Assembly: GCF_002239585.1 (NCBI RefSeq)
Contig: NZ_NDFH01000003.1
Span: 1,116,001 to 1,180,000 of the forward strand
Reading direction: 5' to 3'
DNA length: 64,000 nucleotides
Source of the DNA: Psychromonas sp. CD1
Lineage (GTDB): Bacteria; Pseudomonadota; Gammaproteobacteria; Enterobacterales; Psychromonadaceae
Under the pieces are notes generated by a model. It had not been told where the DNA came from and did not search any database. It was given only the letters and a program-made list of their open reading frames with translations. The position numbers and the translations under genes were made by a program. The stretch's first letter is position 1. The number at the start of each line of letters is the position of its first letter. Shown here piece after piece: positions 1-8,991 of this stretch.

Positions 1-1
1 T

Positions 2-667
2 CATGGTGAGGCATTGTTAAAACAAACTCAACAACGTATTGATGCCTATCTACCTCTTTCTTTCGGTTACAATCTGTTAAAACTAGGTAATTTGAGTTGT
101 CAAATCGATACAACTCGTTCCGCTATACCTACTCAAATCAACTGCACGACACAAGGAAAAGGCATCGGTCTTTATGCTGAATTAGATCAGCTCCCATTAC
201 AAGACTCTTGTATTGATCTCTGCATTCTTTCTCATGAACTTGATTTTTCAAACGACCCTCATCAATTATTACGTGAAATAGAGCGCGTCTTAACACTAAA
301 TGGTGTCCTTATTGTGAGTGGTTATAATCCACTAAGTGTCTTCGGTTTAAAATTGTTATGTACGCCAAAAAAAGCTCAAAGTGCACGTTTATTTGCACCT
401 AGCCGAGTTATTGATTGGTTACATCTTCTTGGTTATGAAATAAAAGAGCAACAACATTTTAATTTTCTTTCATATACAGGAAAACATCCGTTTCCGATGC
501 ATATCGAAAAATTTGCTCAACGTTATCTGCCTTTATTTTGTAGTACTTATTTTATTGTAGCCAAAAAAAGTAGCACGCCGATGACCACAATTAAATCCCA
601 CTTTAAATTTCGCCGTAAAATAACATTGCGCCAACCTGTTTCTACTCGTAATGTACACTTGAAGTAA
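2..667 (+). CDS. YafS-like SAM-dependent methyltransferase (5' end cut by window)
   Basis: Class I SAM methyltransferase-like protein, probably the orthologue of E. coli YafS, which also precedes rnhA-dnaQ. The reading frame is open to the left edge, so the N-terminus is missing; the TTG at 14 is only an internal alternative. What is visible: YNLLKLGNLS near the start matches the YafS segment FHLLKIGNLS, followed by LPLQDSCIDLCILSHELDF and DPHQLLREIERVL, the usual methyltransferase region after motif I, then VLIVSGYNPLS. The glycine-rich SAM motif is not obvious, as in YafS. The substrate is unknown. It converges on rnhA with an 11-nt gap. The family placement rests on synteny plus recalled similarity. 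Confidence 0.8.
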   Translation, partial: HGEALLKQTQQRIDAYLPLSFGYNLLKLGNLSCQIDTTRSAIPTQINCTTQGKGIGLYAELDQLPLQDSCIDLCILSHELDFSNDPHQLLREIERVLTLNGVLIVSGYNPLSVFGLKLLCTPKKAQSARLFAPSRVIDWLHLLGYEIKEQQHFNFLSYTGKHPFPMHIEKFAQRYLPLFCSTYFIVAKKSSTPMTTIKSHFKFRRKITLRQPVSTRNVHLK

Positions 668-678
668 TAACGTTTATT

Positions 679-1140
679 TTATCCTTTGTAGCCGACATCC
701 TCTTGTTGCGCGTCATTTTCAGCTGCCATTCTCGCTAAGTTATCGCAACACTCATTTTCTGGATGTCCTGAATGACCTTTAACCCAGTGCCAATGCACAA
801 TATGTTTTTCTTGCGCTTTATCAAGCTCTTTCCAAAGATCTACGTTTTTAACCGGCGCTTTAGATGCTGTTTTCCAACCTCTCTTCTTCCAATTATGAAT
901 CCACAACGTGATGCCTTGACGTACATATTGACTATCGGTTGTCAGGTCAACTTCACATTTTTCAGTTAAAGATTGTAACCCCTTAATACATGCAAGCATC
1001 TCCATTCGATTATTCGTGGTACGTAAATACCCTTCTGCAAGCTCTTTACGGTATTGATTAAAGATAAGTACGACACCATACCCACCAGGACCAGGATTAC
1101 CTAGACAAGATCCATCAGTATAAAGTTCTATTTTTTTCAT
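679..1140 (-). CDS. rnhA: Ribonuclease HI
   Basis: Cytoplasmic endonuclease that cuts the RNA strand of RNA-DNA hybrids (primers, R-loops). It is 153 aa, close to the 155 aa of E. coli. The full acidic active site is visible: D9 in [14 protein letters not shown], the Glu of NRMEMLA, the Asp of TTDSQYV and the C-terminal Asp of ECCDNLA, plus the catalytic-loop His in VKGHSGH. It is divergent from dnaQ across 50 nt, the classical rnhA/dnaQ arrangement, so the two promoters must lie back to back between 1141 and 1190. Confidence 0.97.
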   Translation of the reverse strand: MKKIELYTDGSCLGNPGPGGYGVVLIFNQYRKELAEGYLRTTNNRMEMLACIKGLQSLTEKCEVDLTTDSQYVRQGITLWIHNWKKRGWKTASKAPVKNVDLWKELDKAQEKHIVHWHWVKGHSGHPENECCDNLARMAAENDAQQEDVGYKG

Positions 1141-1190
1141 AATTCACCCATAACTTTGCTAAACTCAATTTTTAGGCACTATAGATAGAG

Positions 1191-1907
1191 ATGATGATGA
1201 ACACAAGTAAAGTGAATCGACAAGTCGTTTTAGATACAGAAACAACAGGAATGAATAAAGATGGTGCCATTTATCTTGGTCATCGGATCATCGAAATCGG
1301 TTGTGTAGAGATCATTAATCGACGCTTAACAGGTCGTCATTATCATGTGTATCTACAGCCAGATAGAGAAGTTGATCCTGAAGCTGTCACCGTGCATGGG
1401 ATCACCGATGAGTTTTTACAAGACAAGCCTCACTTCTCCGATATTGCAGATGATTTTATAAACTTTATCAAAGGTGCTGACTTAGTTATCCATAACGCCC
1501 CCTTCGATGTTGGTTTTATGGATCAAGAATTCCGCTTTTTAAACAAAAAAACACAACCCACAGAACAAATAGCCAGCGTAACTGATACGCTAGTAATGGC
1601 AAAAAAAATGTTTCCGGGAAAACGCAATAACTTAGATATACTTTGCGATCGCTACGGCATTAATACCAAACACAGAACATTACATGGTGCATTGTTAGAT
1701 GCTGAAATATTAGCCGATGTTTATCTTTTAATGTCAGGAGGACAAAGCAAGCTAAATCTCAGCAATGATCTTGATAATATGAATAGTCATACACGCCGAC
1801 CAAGAGAATCTTCTCAGCCACTGTGCATTATTCATGCAACTGAAGATGAAAATAAAGCACATATCCAACGTTTGCAATTAATAAAGGACAGTTTATGGCT
1901 CTCATAA
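1191..1907 (+). CDS. dnaQ: DNA polymerase III epsilon subunit (3'-5' proofreading exonuclease)
   Basis: Proofreading subunit of the replicative polymerase. It is 238 aa against 243 in E. coli. DEDDh exonuclease motifs are in order: ExoI VLDTETTG near residue 15, ExoII HNAPFDVGFMDQEF near 100, and ExoIII HRTLHGALLDAEILADVYL near 160-180 with the catalytic His and Asp. The C-terminal tail, which in the family binds the alpha subunit, is present. There are three consecutive ATG codons at 1191-1199, so the start is uncertain by two residues. The end overlaps the next gene by 13 nt, suggesting co-transcription. Confidence 0.97.
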   Translation: MMMNTSKVNRQVVLDTETTGMNKDGAIYLGHRIIEIGCVEIINRRLTGRHYHVYLQPDREVDPEAVTVHGITDEFLQDKPHFSDIADDFINFIKGADLVIHNAPFDVGFMDQEFRFLNKKTQPTEQIASVTDTLVMAKKMFPGKRNNLDILCDRYGINTKHRTLHGALLDAEILADVYLLMSGGQSKLNLSNDLDNMNSHTRRPRESSQPLCIIHATEDENKAHIQRLQLIKDSLWLS

Positions 1908-2974
1908 AAAAAACATTTTTATTAATATTAATTTTCTGTGTAACAAACGTGGCGGTTGCCCATCTTGTTTATGCCCCCAATGATATTCCTTTACTCGATA
2001 ACCGCTTCCGAATTGATCCCTATACCGATAGCATAACGTTTATTTTAAACCACAGCCAAGGCAAACAACGAGTAATTTTGGTTCGCCCAGACGGGAGTAA
2101 ATTATCTCAAGAAAAACATCCTGAATCTGTTGCTTGGGTCAGTAGTAAAAAACAAGATATAATTACCATTGAAAATCCTATGGCAGGACCTTGGCAAGCG
2201 ATAGCCAACCTAGATGGACCTGATCGCATTAAACTTATCAGTAAAGTACAACTTAAAATAAAAGACTTTCCTCTAAAGCTATACGCTCAAGAGTACATCC
2301 GTACCCGAGCATCATTGTATTATGATAACAAAGTAATGACGGATCCTAGTTATCTCAAAAATGCATCCTTATCGGTCAGTTTAATAGCTCCTAGCATTAA
2401 ACTGCTTACGCTTTATAAAGATGATGGACAAAGTTATGATGCCCTACCCTTTGACGGAGATTTAACCGCACATATTTTTATCGATCTGCTGCCTGGTCGC
2501 TACCTGATCAACTTTGAAACTAAAAACAATGTTTTTCTACGTGTGGTCAATAAAGATGCGATAGTCTTTCCATCACCAATCACCTATAAAATAAAACCAC
2601 TGAAAAAGAACAGTAATATTGCAGTATTTAACTTTAAAATTAATACTAAAGAAATAGATCCAAATTCGGTAATTATCAATGGAGTGATTACCGATAAATA
2701 CCATAATAGAGTTGAAAACGTCATTTTACACAGTGTCGATAATACCCTCATTAATTCTGTTTTATCAACACAACAAAATCTAGATTATCAAAAATATAGC
2801 TTTTCAGGGAAGGTGTTTGCAACCACTCTAACTGGACGCGAAATTGAATTGCAATTAAAAAACAAACGCTTTGAATTGATCAGAAAAACTGTAAAGGTTG
2901 CCACTATAAAACCTAAAATAAGTGAGCCTATAGTCCCTGAAGCAGACAAGCTCAAGAAACAAAAAAGCCTTTAA
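1895..2974 (+). CDS. TIGR03503-family exported protein, function unknown
   Basis: A 359-aa protein with an N-terminal signal peptide (MALIKK, then a hydrophobic run, likely cleaved after VAVAH near residue 23). The rest is beta-rich with no catalytic motif I can name, and the C-terminus is lysine-rich (DKLKKQKSL). From memory it matches the TIGR03503 family, found beside dnaQ in Vibrio, Shewanella and relatives. In such proteins a C-terminal transmembrane segment may occur; none is seen here. It overlaps dnaQ by 13 nt and ends in a strong hairpin. The function is unknown; export to the periplasm is inferred only from the signal sequence. Confidence 0.75.
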   Translation: MALIKKTFLLILIFCVTNVAVAHLVYAPNDIPLLDNRFRIDPYTDSITFILNHSQGKQRVILVRPDGSKLSQEKHPESVAWVSSKKQDIITIENPMAGPWQAIANLDGPDRIKLISKVQLKIKDFPLKLYAQEYIRTRASLYYDNKVMTDPSYLKNASLSVSLIAPSIKLLTLYKDDGQSYDALPFDGDLTAHIFIDLLPGRYLINFETKNNVFLRVVNKDAIVFPSPITYKIKPLKKNSNIAVFNFKINTKEIDPNSVIINGVITDKYHNRVENVILHSVDNTLINSVLSTQQNLDYQKYSFSGKVFATTLTGREIELQLKNKRFELIRKTVKVATIKPKISEPIVPEADKLKKQKSL

Positions 2975-2995
2975 AATACGTCAAAGGCTTTTTAT
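2962..2995. terminator. Bidirectional rho-independent terminator
   Basis: Perfect 11-bp stem: AAAAAGCCTTT at 2962-2972 pairs with AAAGGCTTTTT at 2983-2993 around a 10-nt loop, with A-run and T-run on either side. It sits between two convergent genes (the TIGR03503 gene and glnS) and can serve both; the left arm overlaps the end of the first gene. Confidence 0.85.
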
Positions 2996-3011
2996 TTAAA
3001 TATTGAATAGA

Positions 3012-4667
3012 TTAAAAAGCAGCACGTAAGGCAACCGTACGATTAAATACCAAATGCTCCGCAGTGGAATCTTTGCTATCCGCACAGAAATAACCTTCAC
3101 GTTCAAATTGATATGCTTTTTCAGCTTCAACATGAAGTAGACCCGCCTCCACAAAACCATGCACGGTAACTAATGAATCAGGATTTAATGCATCCTTAAT
3201 ATTTTCGCTACTTGCAGGATTATCGATGAGAAATAAACGGTCATAGACACGAAATTCAGCTTTGTTATTATTCTTAGCATCAATCCAATGAATAACGCCT
3301 TTCACTTTCCGTCCATCTAATGGGTTTTTCCCCAATGTTTGCGCATCATACGTACACATCACTTGTGTAATATTACCTTCTGCATCCGTTGTAAAATCAT
3401 GCGCTCGAATAACATAAGCATTACGTAAACGCACTTCTTTATCTAGCACTAAGCGTTTATATTTTTTATTTGCTGATTCTTTAAAATCAGCGCGATCAAT
3501 ATATAATTCTCGAGAGAAAGGTAAAGAACGAGTGCCCATACTTTCATCTTTAGGATGATTAGGTGCCATCAATGTTTCATTTTTATCGACATCATAATTA
3601 GTAATAATTACTTTAATGGGGTCTAATACCGCCATTGCACGAGGACTTTTCTCTTCTAAAATTTCACGCACACACGACTCTAAAGATGCCAGTTCTACCG
3701 TGTTTTCTTGTTTTGTTATTCCTATACGTTTCGAAAATTCGCGTAAGGACGCAGCAGGATAACCTCGACGACGCATACCTGAAATAGTCGGCATACGCGG
3801 ATCATTCCAACCAGTGACAATATTTTCATCAATTAATGCACTTAACTTCCGTTTTGACGTTAATGTATATTGTAAATTTAAACGTGAAAATTCAATCTGA
3901 CGAGGTTTACATTCAATACTAATATTCGCTAATACCCAATCATATAAAGGACGATGATCTTCAAACTCTAACGTACATAAACTATGTGTTATTCCTTCAA
4001 TCGCATCAGAGATACAATGCGTAAAATCATACATAGGATAAATACACCATTTATCACCCGTTTGGTGATGATGTGCAAAACGAATTCGATAAATAACTGG
4101 ATCTCGCATTTTCATATTTGGTGACGTCATATCTATTTTTGCACGAAGCATCATACTGCCTTCTGCAAACTCACCCGCTCTCATTCGCGCAAAAAGATCT
4201 AAGCTTTGTGCAACAGAACGCTCTCTAAATGGACTGTTTTTACCCGGCTTAGTTAACGTTCCTCGATATTCGCGCGTTTGCTCTGCATCTAGCTCACAAA
4301 CATAAGCTTTACCATTTTCAATTAACTCAACGGCATAAGCATATAGACGCTCAAAATAATCAGAAGAATAACGAACGTTACCATTCCATTTGAAACCGAG
4401 CCACAAAACATCTTCTTTTATAGCGCGCACATAATCTACGTCTTCTTTTAATGGATTAGTATCGTCAAAACGTAAATTACATAGAGCATTCGGATAATCT
4501 TCTGCTATGCCAAAATTTAAACAAATAGATTTAGCATGGCCAATATGTAAATAACCATTTGGCTCAGGAGGAAAACGCGTTTGGATCATTTGATGTTTGC
4601 CCGTTTTAAGATCGTTATCAATAATATTACGAATAAAATTACTTGGGCTAGTGTCCACCTGAGTCAT
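3012..4667 (-). CDS. glnS: Glutaminyl-tRNA synthetase
   Basis: Class I aminoacyl-tRNA synthetase that charges tRNA-Gln. It is 551 aa, nearly the E. coli length (554). The HIGH motif is visible in [15 protein letters not shown] near residue 34-45 and the KMSKS-type loop as [11 protein letters not shown] near 265, followed by [19 protein letters not shown], diagnostic of GlnRS over GluRS. The C-terminal beta-barrel anticodon-binding domains are present. A good ribosome site (GAGGTGAACA) precedes the ATG. It is a monocistronic unit between two hairpin terminators. Confidence 0.98.
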   Translation of the reverse strand: MTQVDTSPSNFIRNIIDNDLKTGKHQMIQTRFPPEPNGYLHIGHAKSICLNFGIAEDYPNALCNLRFDDTNPLKEDVDYVRAIKEDVLWLGFKWNGNVRYSSDYFERLYAYAVELIENGKAYVCELDAEQTREYRGTLTKPGKNSPFRERSVAQSLDLFARMRAGEFAEGSMMLRAKIDMTSPNMKMRDPVIYRIRFAHHHQTGDKWCIYPMYDFTHCISDAIEGITHSLCTLEFEDHRPLYDWVLANISIECKPRQIEFSRLNLQYTLTSKRKLSALIDENIVTGWNDPRMPTISGMRRRGYPAASLREFSKRIGITKQENTVELASLESCVREILEEKSPRAMAVLDPIKVIITNYDVDKNETLMAPNHPKDESMGTRSLPFSRELYIDRADFKESANKKYKRLVLDKEVRLRNAYVIRAHDFTTDAEGNITQVMCTYDAQTLGKNPLDGRKVKGVIHWIDAKNNNKAEFRVYDRLFLIDNPASSENIKDALNPDSLVTVHGFVEAGLLHVEAEKAYQFEREGYFCADSKDSTAEHLVFNRTVALRAAF

Positions 4668-4745
4668 TGTTCACCTCTAAAATAAAAAAGAATATAAAAA
4701 GAGATCAATCATCTTATATTCTGCGGCTAAGCTCAATAGGCAGAC

Positions 4746-4780
4746 AAAAAAAAGACGCTCAAAAGAGCGTCTTTTTTCTT
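4746..4780 (-). terminator. Rho-independent terminator of nagE
   Basis: Stem AAAAAAGACGCTC / GAGCGTCTTTTTT with an AAAA loop at 4761-4764. On the minus strand it follows the nagE stop codon by about 16 nt and ends in a T run. It also insulates glnS, whose start lies about 80 nt further left. Confidence 0.9.
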
Positions 4781-4795
4781 AAAATAGCATTAAAC

Positions 4796-6253
4796 TTATT
4801 TAACGCCTTTCATACGGATTGCAATTCCTTCGGCTTGAGGACCGATAATAACTTGTAAATTATTTTCACCCAGTTTTACAACACCCATTGCACCTAAGCT
4901 TTTAAGATCAGATTCATTAATAAGACTACGATCTTTTAAAGTTAAACGTAAACGAGTAATACAAGCGTCAATGACTTCTAAGTTATCAATACCACCAAGG
5001 GCGGCTACATATTCAACAGCCAAATCATCAGTGCTCTCGATATTTTTTACTTTTGACGGGGCTTCATCATCATCTTCACGTCCCGGCGTTTTTAAATTCA
5101 AACCTTTTATTACAGCAAGGAATATCACATAGTACAAGCCAAAGAAAACAAGGCCTTGTACGATTAACATATACCAATCTTTAGCAAGTGGATTACGCGA
5201 GGAAAGCATCAAATCCACAAGACCTGCAGAAAATCCGAAACCTGCCATCCATTGCATGGAAGCCGCAAAATACACTGACAAACCCGTTAATAAAGCATGA
5301 ATAAAGTATAAAATAGGAGCCGTGAACATAAATGAGAATTCAAGAGGCTCTGTAACACCGGTGAAGAAAGACGCCAATCCAGCAGCTAACATGATAGAAG
5401 CTACTTTTTCTTTGTTTTCAGGTTTAGCTGCCGAATAGATAGCAAAAGCGGCACCCGGTAAACCAAACATCATGATGGGGAAAAATCCAGCTTGATACAT
5501 ACCAGTTTTACCTAGAATAGCGGTTCCCGCATCAATACCCGACTGCCCACTAAGGAAATTAGGAATATCATTAATACCTGCAACATCAAACCAAAAGACA
5601 GAGTTTAATGCATGATGCAAGCCAACAGGAATCAATAAACGATTCATGAAACCATAAATACCAGCACCAATTGGGCCCATGTCCGCAATTGATTCTCCAA
5701 ATGACTGTAAACCACTAAAGATAATTGGCCAAATAGCCATTAAGATAAATGATACTACGATCATCACCGCTGAGACAAGAATAGGAATTAAGCGACGGCC
5801 TGAGAAAAAGGCTAACGTTTTATGTAATTCAACACTTGAGAACTTATTATACAAAGCGGAAGAAATAACCCCGACTAAGATCCCAACAAACTGATTATTA
5901 ATCTTAGTAAAAGCAAACGGCACATCAGAAATTGGTATACCTTGAATTTGCGCAACGGCGGCTGGCGAAAGTAACGTTGTCACCACTAAAAAACCGACTA
6001 AACCAGATAAAGCAGCTGCGCCATCTTTGTCTTTAGACATGCCATAAGCCACACCAACGGCAAATAACACTGACATATTATCTATCACCGCTGAACCAGC
6101 TTTAATTAAAAAGGCGGCGAGAGGGGACCCTCCACCCCAGCCATTAGGATCAATCCAATAACCAATCCCCATTAATATGGCAGCCGCCGGTAACACTGCT
6201 ACCGGAACCATTAAGGCTCGCCCTATTTTTTGCATATAACCAAGAATATTCAC
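4796..6253 (-). CDS. nagE: N-acetylglucosamine PTS transporter, EIICB
   Basis: Inner-membrane permease of the phosphotransferase system that imports GlcNAc as GlcNAc-6-phosphate. At 485 aa it carries an EIIC domain (residues 1-370, about ten hydrophobic segments, with the FTGVTEPLEFSFMF signature) and an EIIB domain (about 405-485, phospho-accepting Cys in VIDACITRLRL). The EIIA domain that follows in the 648-aa E. coli NagE is absent; the protein ends at a normal IIB end and a terminator, so it probably takes phosphate from a separate EIIA-Glc. The start is GTG at 6253 with AGGAG eight bases upstream. It is divergent from nagBAC, so both share the 6254-6550 control region. Confidence 0.95.
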   Translation of the reverse strand: MNILGYMQKIGRALMVPVAVLPAAAILMGIGYWIDPNGWGGGSPLAAFLIKAGSAVIDNMSVLFAVGVAYGMSKDKDGAAALSGLVGFLVVTTLLSPAAVAQIQGIPISDVPFAFTKINNQFVGILVGVISSALYNKFSSVELHKTLAFFSGRRLIPILVSAVMIVVSFILMAIWPIIFSGLQSFGESIADMGPIGAGIYGFMNRLLIPVGLHHALNSVFWFDVAGINDIPNFLSGQSGIDAGTAILGKTGMYQAGFFPIMMFGLPGAAFAIYSAAKPENKEKVASIMLAAGLASFFTGVTEPLEFSFMFTAPILYFIHALLTGLSVYFAASMQWMAGFGFSAGLVDLMLSSRNPLAKDWYMLIVQGLVFFGLYYVIFLAVIKGLNLKTPGREDDDEAPSKVKNIESTDDLAVEYVAALGGIDNLEVIDACITRLRLTLKDRSLINESDLKSLGAMGVVKLGENNLQVIIGPQAEGIAIRMKGVK

Positions 6254-6437
6254 TATTAGCTCTCCTATAATATTTACTTATTCATGATAATGGTTTCTTT
6301 TCATCGTACCGCCCAATAAAGCGTTTAAACGCGCCACGAAAAAAGAATAAAATCGATAAATTGCAAGTGCATTTCATCAACTGTAGCTATATACTTTAGC
6401 GTCTTTATCACCTCAATCAAATAGATACTCCATTTTT

Positions 6438-6453
6438 TGTGATTAAAATCACT
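6438..6453. promoter_or_regulatory. CRP (cAMP receptor protein) site in the nagE/nagB control region
   Basis: TGTGATTAAAATCACT at 6438-6453 matches the consensus TGTGA-N6-TCACA at 9 of 10 conserved positions and is symmetric. It lies about 100 nt before the first nagB start and 185 nt from nagE. CRP control of nag genes is established in E. coli, and a crp gene lies in this window. I did not find a convincing NagC operator by eye in the rest of the 297-nt intergenic region. Confidence 0.75.
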
Positions 6454-6460
6454 GATATCT

Positions 6461-7092
6461 TAAATTTCCATAGAAAATACTGGCAAGAGAACATAACTTA
6501 ATTTACGCTGTGCATTAACAATTAATTAAACTTCTTCTGTGGAGAACCCTATGCGTTTAATTCCTTTAAATAATGCATCTGATGTAGGCCTATGGTCTGC
6601 TCGCTATATCGTTAATGCCATCAATAAGTATGCCCCTACAACAGATAACCCTTTTATTCTCGGCTTACCTACAGGAGGCACCCCTCTCGCAACTTATAAG
6701 CGCTTAATTGAGCTCCATAATTTAGGCGAAGTTAGTTTTGAATATGTGGTGACCTTTAATATGGATGAATATGTAGTAAATTTCCATAGAAAATACTGGC
6801 AAGAGACCACAACTTAATTTACGCTGTGCATTAACAATTAATTAAACTTCTTTTGTGGAGAACCGTATGCGTTTAATCCCTTTAAATAATGCATCTGATG
6901 TAGGCCTATGGTCTGCTCGCTATATCGTTAATGCCATCAATAAGTTTGCCCCTACAACAGATAACCCTTTTATTCTCGGCTTACCTACTGGAGGCACCCC
7001 TCTCGCAACTTATAAGCGTTTAATTGAGCTCCATAATTTAGGCGAAGTTAGTTTTGAATATGTGGTGACCTTTAATATGGATGAATATGTAG
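6461..7092 (+). repeat. 316-bp direct tandem duplication (nagB 5' region)
   Basis: Unit 1 is 6461-6776 and unit 2 is 6777-7092. Each contains about 90 nt of nagB leader, the ribosome site GTGGAGAACC and the first ~75 codons of nagB. By eye the two differ at only about eight positions (for example CCCT/CCGT just before the ATG), so the duplication is recent or kept similar. The left boundary lies immediately after the CRP site, which is therefore not duplicated. Confidence 0.95.
6551..6817 (+). pseudogene. nagB: Truncated 5' copy of nagB
   Basis: The first copy in the tandem duplication. It starts at ATG 6551 behind GGAG and encodes [20 protein letters not shown] through TFNMDEYV, identical to the intact gene except for one residue by eye (KYAPT versus KFAPT). 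It then runs into the duplicated leader and stops after [13 protein letters not shown] at 6817, 88 aa in all. It lacks the catalytic Asp/His/Glu of the [13 protein letters not shown] segment, so it cannot be an active deaminase. It is the copy nearest the promoter and CRP site, so the full gene presumably depends on read-through past it. Confidence 0.92.
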
Positions 7093-7667
7093 GCATTTCG
7101 CCCTCTCATCCTGAAAGTTATCATAGTTTTATGTTTGAAAATTTTTTTGATAAGATTAATATTCGCCCTGAAAACATTAACCTACTTGATGGTTTAGCAA
7201 GCGATTTAGAAGTGGAATGTCAGCGTTATGAAGATAAAATAAAAAGCTACGGAAAAATTCATTTATTTATGGGGGGTGTTGGTATTGATGGGCATATTGC
7301 CTTTAATGAACCAGCATCATCACTCGCATCACGTACCCGCGTTAAAACATTAACGCCTGAAACACGCCAAGCAAACTCTCGTTTCTTTAACAATGATATC
7401 GAGCAAGTTCCAAAGTTGGCACTTACTATTGGCGTAGGGACTCTTCTTGATGCACAAGAAGTACTGATTTTAGTTAGTGGTCAAAATAAAGCATACGCTT
7501 TACACGCGGCCGTTGAAGGCTCGGTAAACCATCTATGGACAATATCTGCTTTACAGTTACATCCACGATCAATTATTGTTTGTGACGCACCATCGACTCT
7601 AGAGCTCAAAGTAAAAACATTAAAATATTTTAATGACTTAGAAATTGACAATATTCACAATATTTAA
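6867..7667 (+). CDS. nagB: Glucosamine-6-phosphate deaminase (intact copy)
   Basis: Converts glucosamine-6-P to fructose-6-P and ammonia, the last step of amino-sugar catabolism. It is 266 aa from ATG 6867, exactly the E. coli length. Visible are LGLPTGGTP (phosphate loop, about residue 37-45), [10 protein letters not shown] with catalytic Asp72, and [13 protein letters not shown] carrying Asp141, His143 and Glu148. In that motif E. coli has Asn where this protein has Ile, between Gly and Asp. GGAG six bases before the ATG fixes the start. nagA follows after 119 nt. Confidence 0.97.
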   Translation: MRLIPLNNASDVGLWSARYIVNAINKFAPTTDNPFILGLPTGGTPLATYKRLIELHNLGEVSFEYVVTFNMDEYVGISPSHPESYHSFMFENFFDKINIRPENINLLDGLASDLEVECQRYEDKIKSYGKIHLFMGGVGIDGHIAFNEPASSLASRTRVKTLTPETRQANSRFFNNDIEQVPKLALTIGVGTLLDAQEVLILVSGQNKAYALHAAVEGSVNHLWTISALQLHPRSIIVCDAPSTLELKVKTLKYFNDLEIDNIHNI

Positions 7668-7786
7668 TGATCACATCGGCTTAGATTAAATTACGCAGAG
7701 CACCCTTTAATCTATTCTTTCATGCTCTCGAGGAAAAGAGCTAGCCCCTCCTAATAGAGCAGACTCTAACTAAGGACATTTTATCC

Positions 7787-8923
7787 ATGTACGCACTTAC
7801 TAACTGCACGATTTATACATCACAAAAGATCTTAAATGAACATGCCATCATTATTGAAAATGATCTCATTAAAGAAATTATCTGTAATGAAAATCTTAAA
7901 AAACATATTAAATGTATTGATCTACAAGGTGCGAATATCAGCGCTGGTTTTATTGATTTACAACTTAATGGTTGTGGTGGGGTAATGCTTAATGGAGCAG
8001 AAACTGAAAAAACCCTAGAAATAATGCAAGCGACCAATCTAAAGTCAGGAACAACGAGTTATCTTCCCACTTTTATTACGGATGCAGATGAAGGTATCAA
8101 ACGCATGCTCAAAGTTACCCGTAATTATATGCAAAAACATAAAAATGAAGTATTAGGCCTACATCTAGAAGGACCTTATTTAAGCATTGAAAAAAAAGGC
8201 ATCCATTGTCCTGAATATATTCGCGAAGCCGATCCTGACATGATCCACCATATCTGCCAAAACAGTGATGTCGTTAGTATTTTAACATTAGCCCCCGAAA
8301 ATAATTCTAAAGAAACTATTCAGGCACTTTGTAATAGTAATATCATCGTGGCACTCGGCCACACTAATGCCACTTACGCACAAGCCAAAGAAGGTATTGA
8401 TAATGGAATTAGTTGCGCAACACACCTATTTAATGCAATGACATCAATGGAGGGTAGAGCCCCTGGCGTCATCGGAGCTATTTATGATAATAACATTTAT
8501 GCTGGCGTTATTGTCGATGGTTTCCATGTGGCTTATGAAAGTATTCGTATCTCTAAAAAAATAATGGGTGAAAAACTTTATTTAGTAACCGATGCCACCG
8601 CAGCAGCAGGAAGCAATATTGATTCATTTGACTTTGTTGGCACTACGATTAACTATAAAAGTGGGAAATGCACCGGACCTGATGGGTCATTGGGTGGATC
8701 TGCGGTTACTATGATTGAGTCCATTCAACAAATGGTCAAATTTGTCGGAGTTGAATTAGACGAAGCACTGCGTATGGCAACCCTTTACCCGGCTAAAGCT
8801 ATTTCCGTCGATCATAGACTAGGAAGTATCATGCCGGGTAAGATTGCAAACCTCGCTGTTTTTACCTCTGATTACAAAGTATTGGCTACTATCGTAAACG
8901 GTAACTATAACGCCACAATATAA
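7787..8923 (+). CDS. nagA: N-acetylglucosamine-6-phosphate deacetylase
   Basis: Amidohydrolase that removes acetate from GlcNAc-6-P, producing the substrate of NagB. It is 378 aa (382 in E. coli). Metal- and substrate-binding signatures occur in order: SAGFIDLQLNGCGG near 55-70, LHLEGPYLS near 125, LGHTNATY near 190, ATHLFNAMTSMEGR near 210, and catalytic Asp in LVTDATAAAGS near 265. The ribosome site AAGGACATTT precedes ATG 7787. It is second in nagB-nagA-nagC. Confidence 0.97.
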   Translation: MYALTNCTIYTSQKILNEHAIIIENDLIKEIICNENLKKHIKCIDLQGANISAGFIDLQLNGCGGVMLNGAETEKTLEIMQATNLKSGTTSYLPTFITDADEGIKRMLKVTRNYMQKHKNEVLGLHLEGPYLSIEKKGIHCPEYIREADPDMIHHICQNSDVVSILTLAPENNSKETIQALCNSNIIVALGHTNATYAQAKEGIDNGISCATHLFNAMTSMEGRAPGVIGAIYDNNIYAGVIVDGFHVAYESIRISKKIMGEKLYLVTDATAAAGSNIDSFDFVGTTINYKSGKCTGPDGSLGGSAVTMIESIQQMVKFVGVELDEALRMATLYPAKAISVDHRLGSIMPGKIANLAVFTSDYKVLATIVNGNYNATI

Positions 8924-8940
8924 ATAGGCTAAAATATTTT

Positions 8941-8968
8941 ATTTTCCTCCGTGAAAACGAAGGAAAAT
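8941..8968. other. Inverted repeat between nagA and nagC
   Basis: ATTTTCCT at 8941-8948 pairs with AGGAAAAT at 8961-8968 around 12 nt. There is no strong T run, so it could be a weak terminator, an RNA-stabilising hairpin that tunes nagC expression, or a processing site. The role is inference. Confidence 0.4.
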
Positions 8969-8991
8969 ATCAACTAACTGATATCGAGATA

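Noticed and set aside
6539-6550. GTG start giving MENPM before nagB (and MENRM at 6855)
   Set aside because: The GTG overlaps the ribosome site GGAG itself; the ATG four codons later matches the E. coli NagB N-terminus exactly in length.
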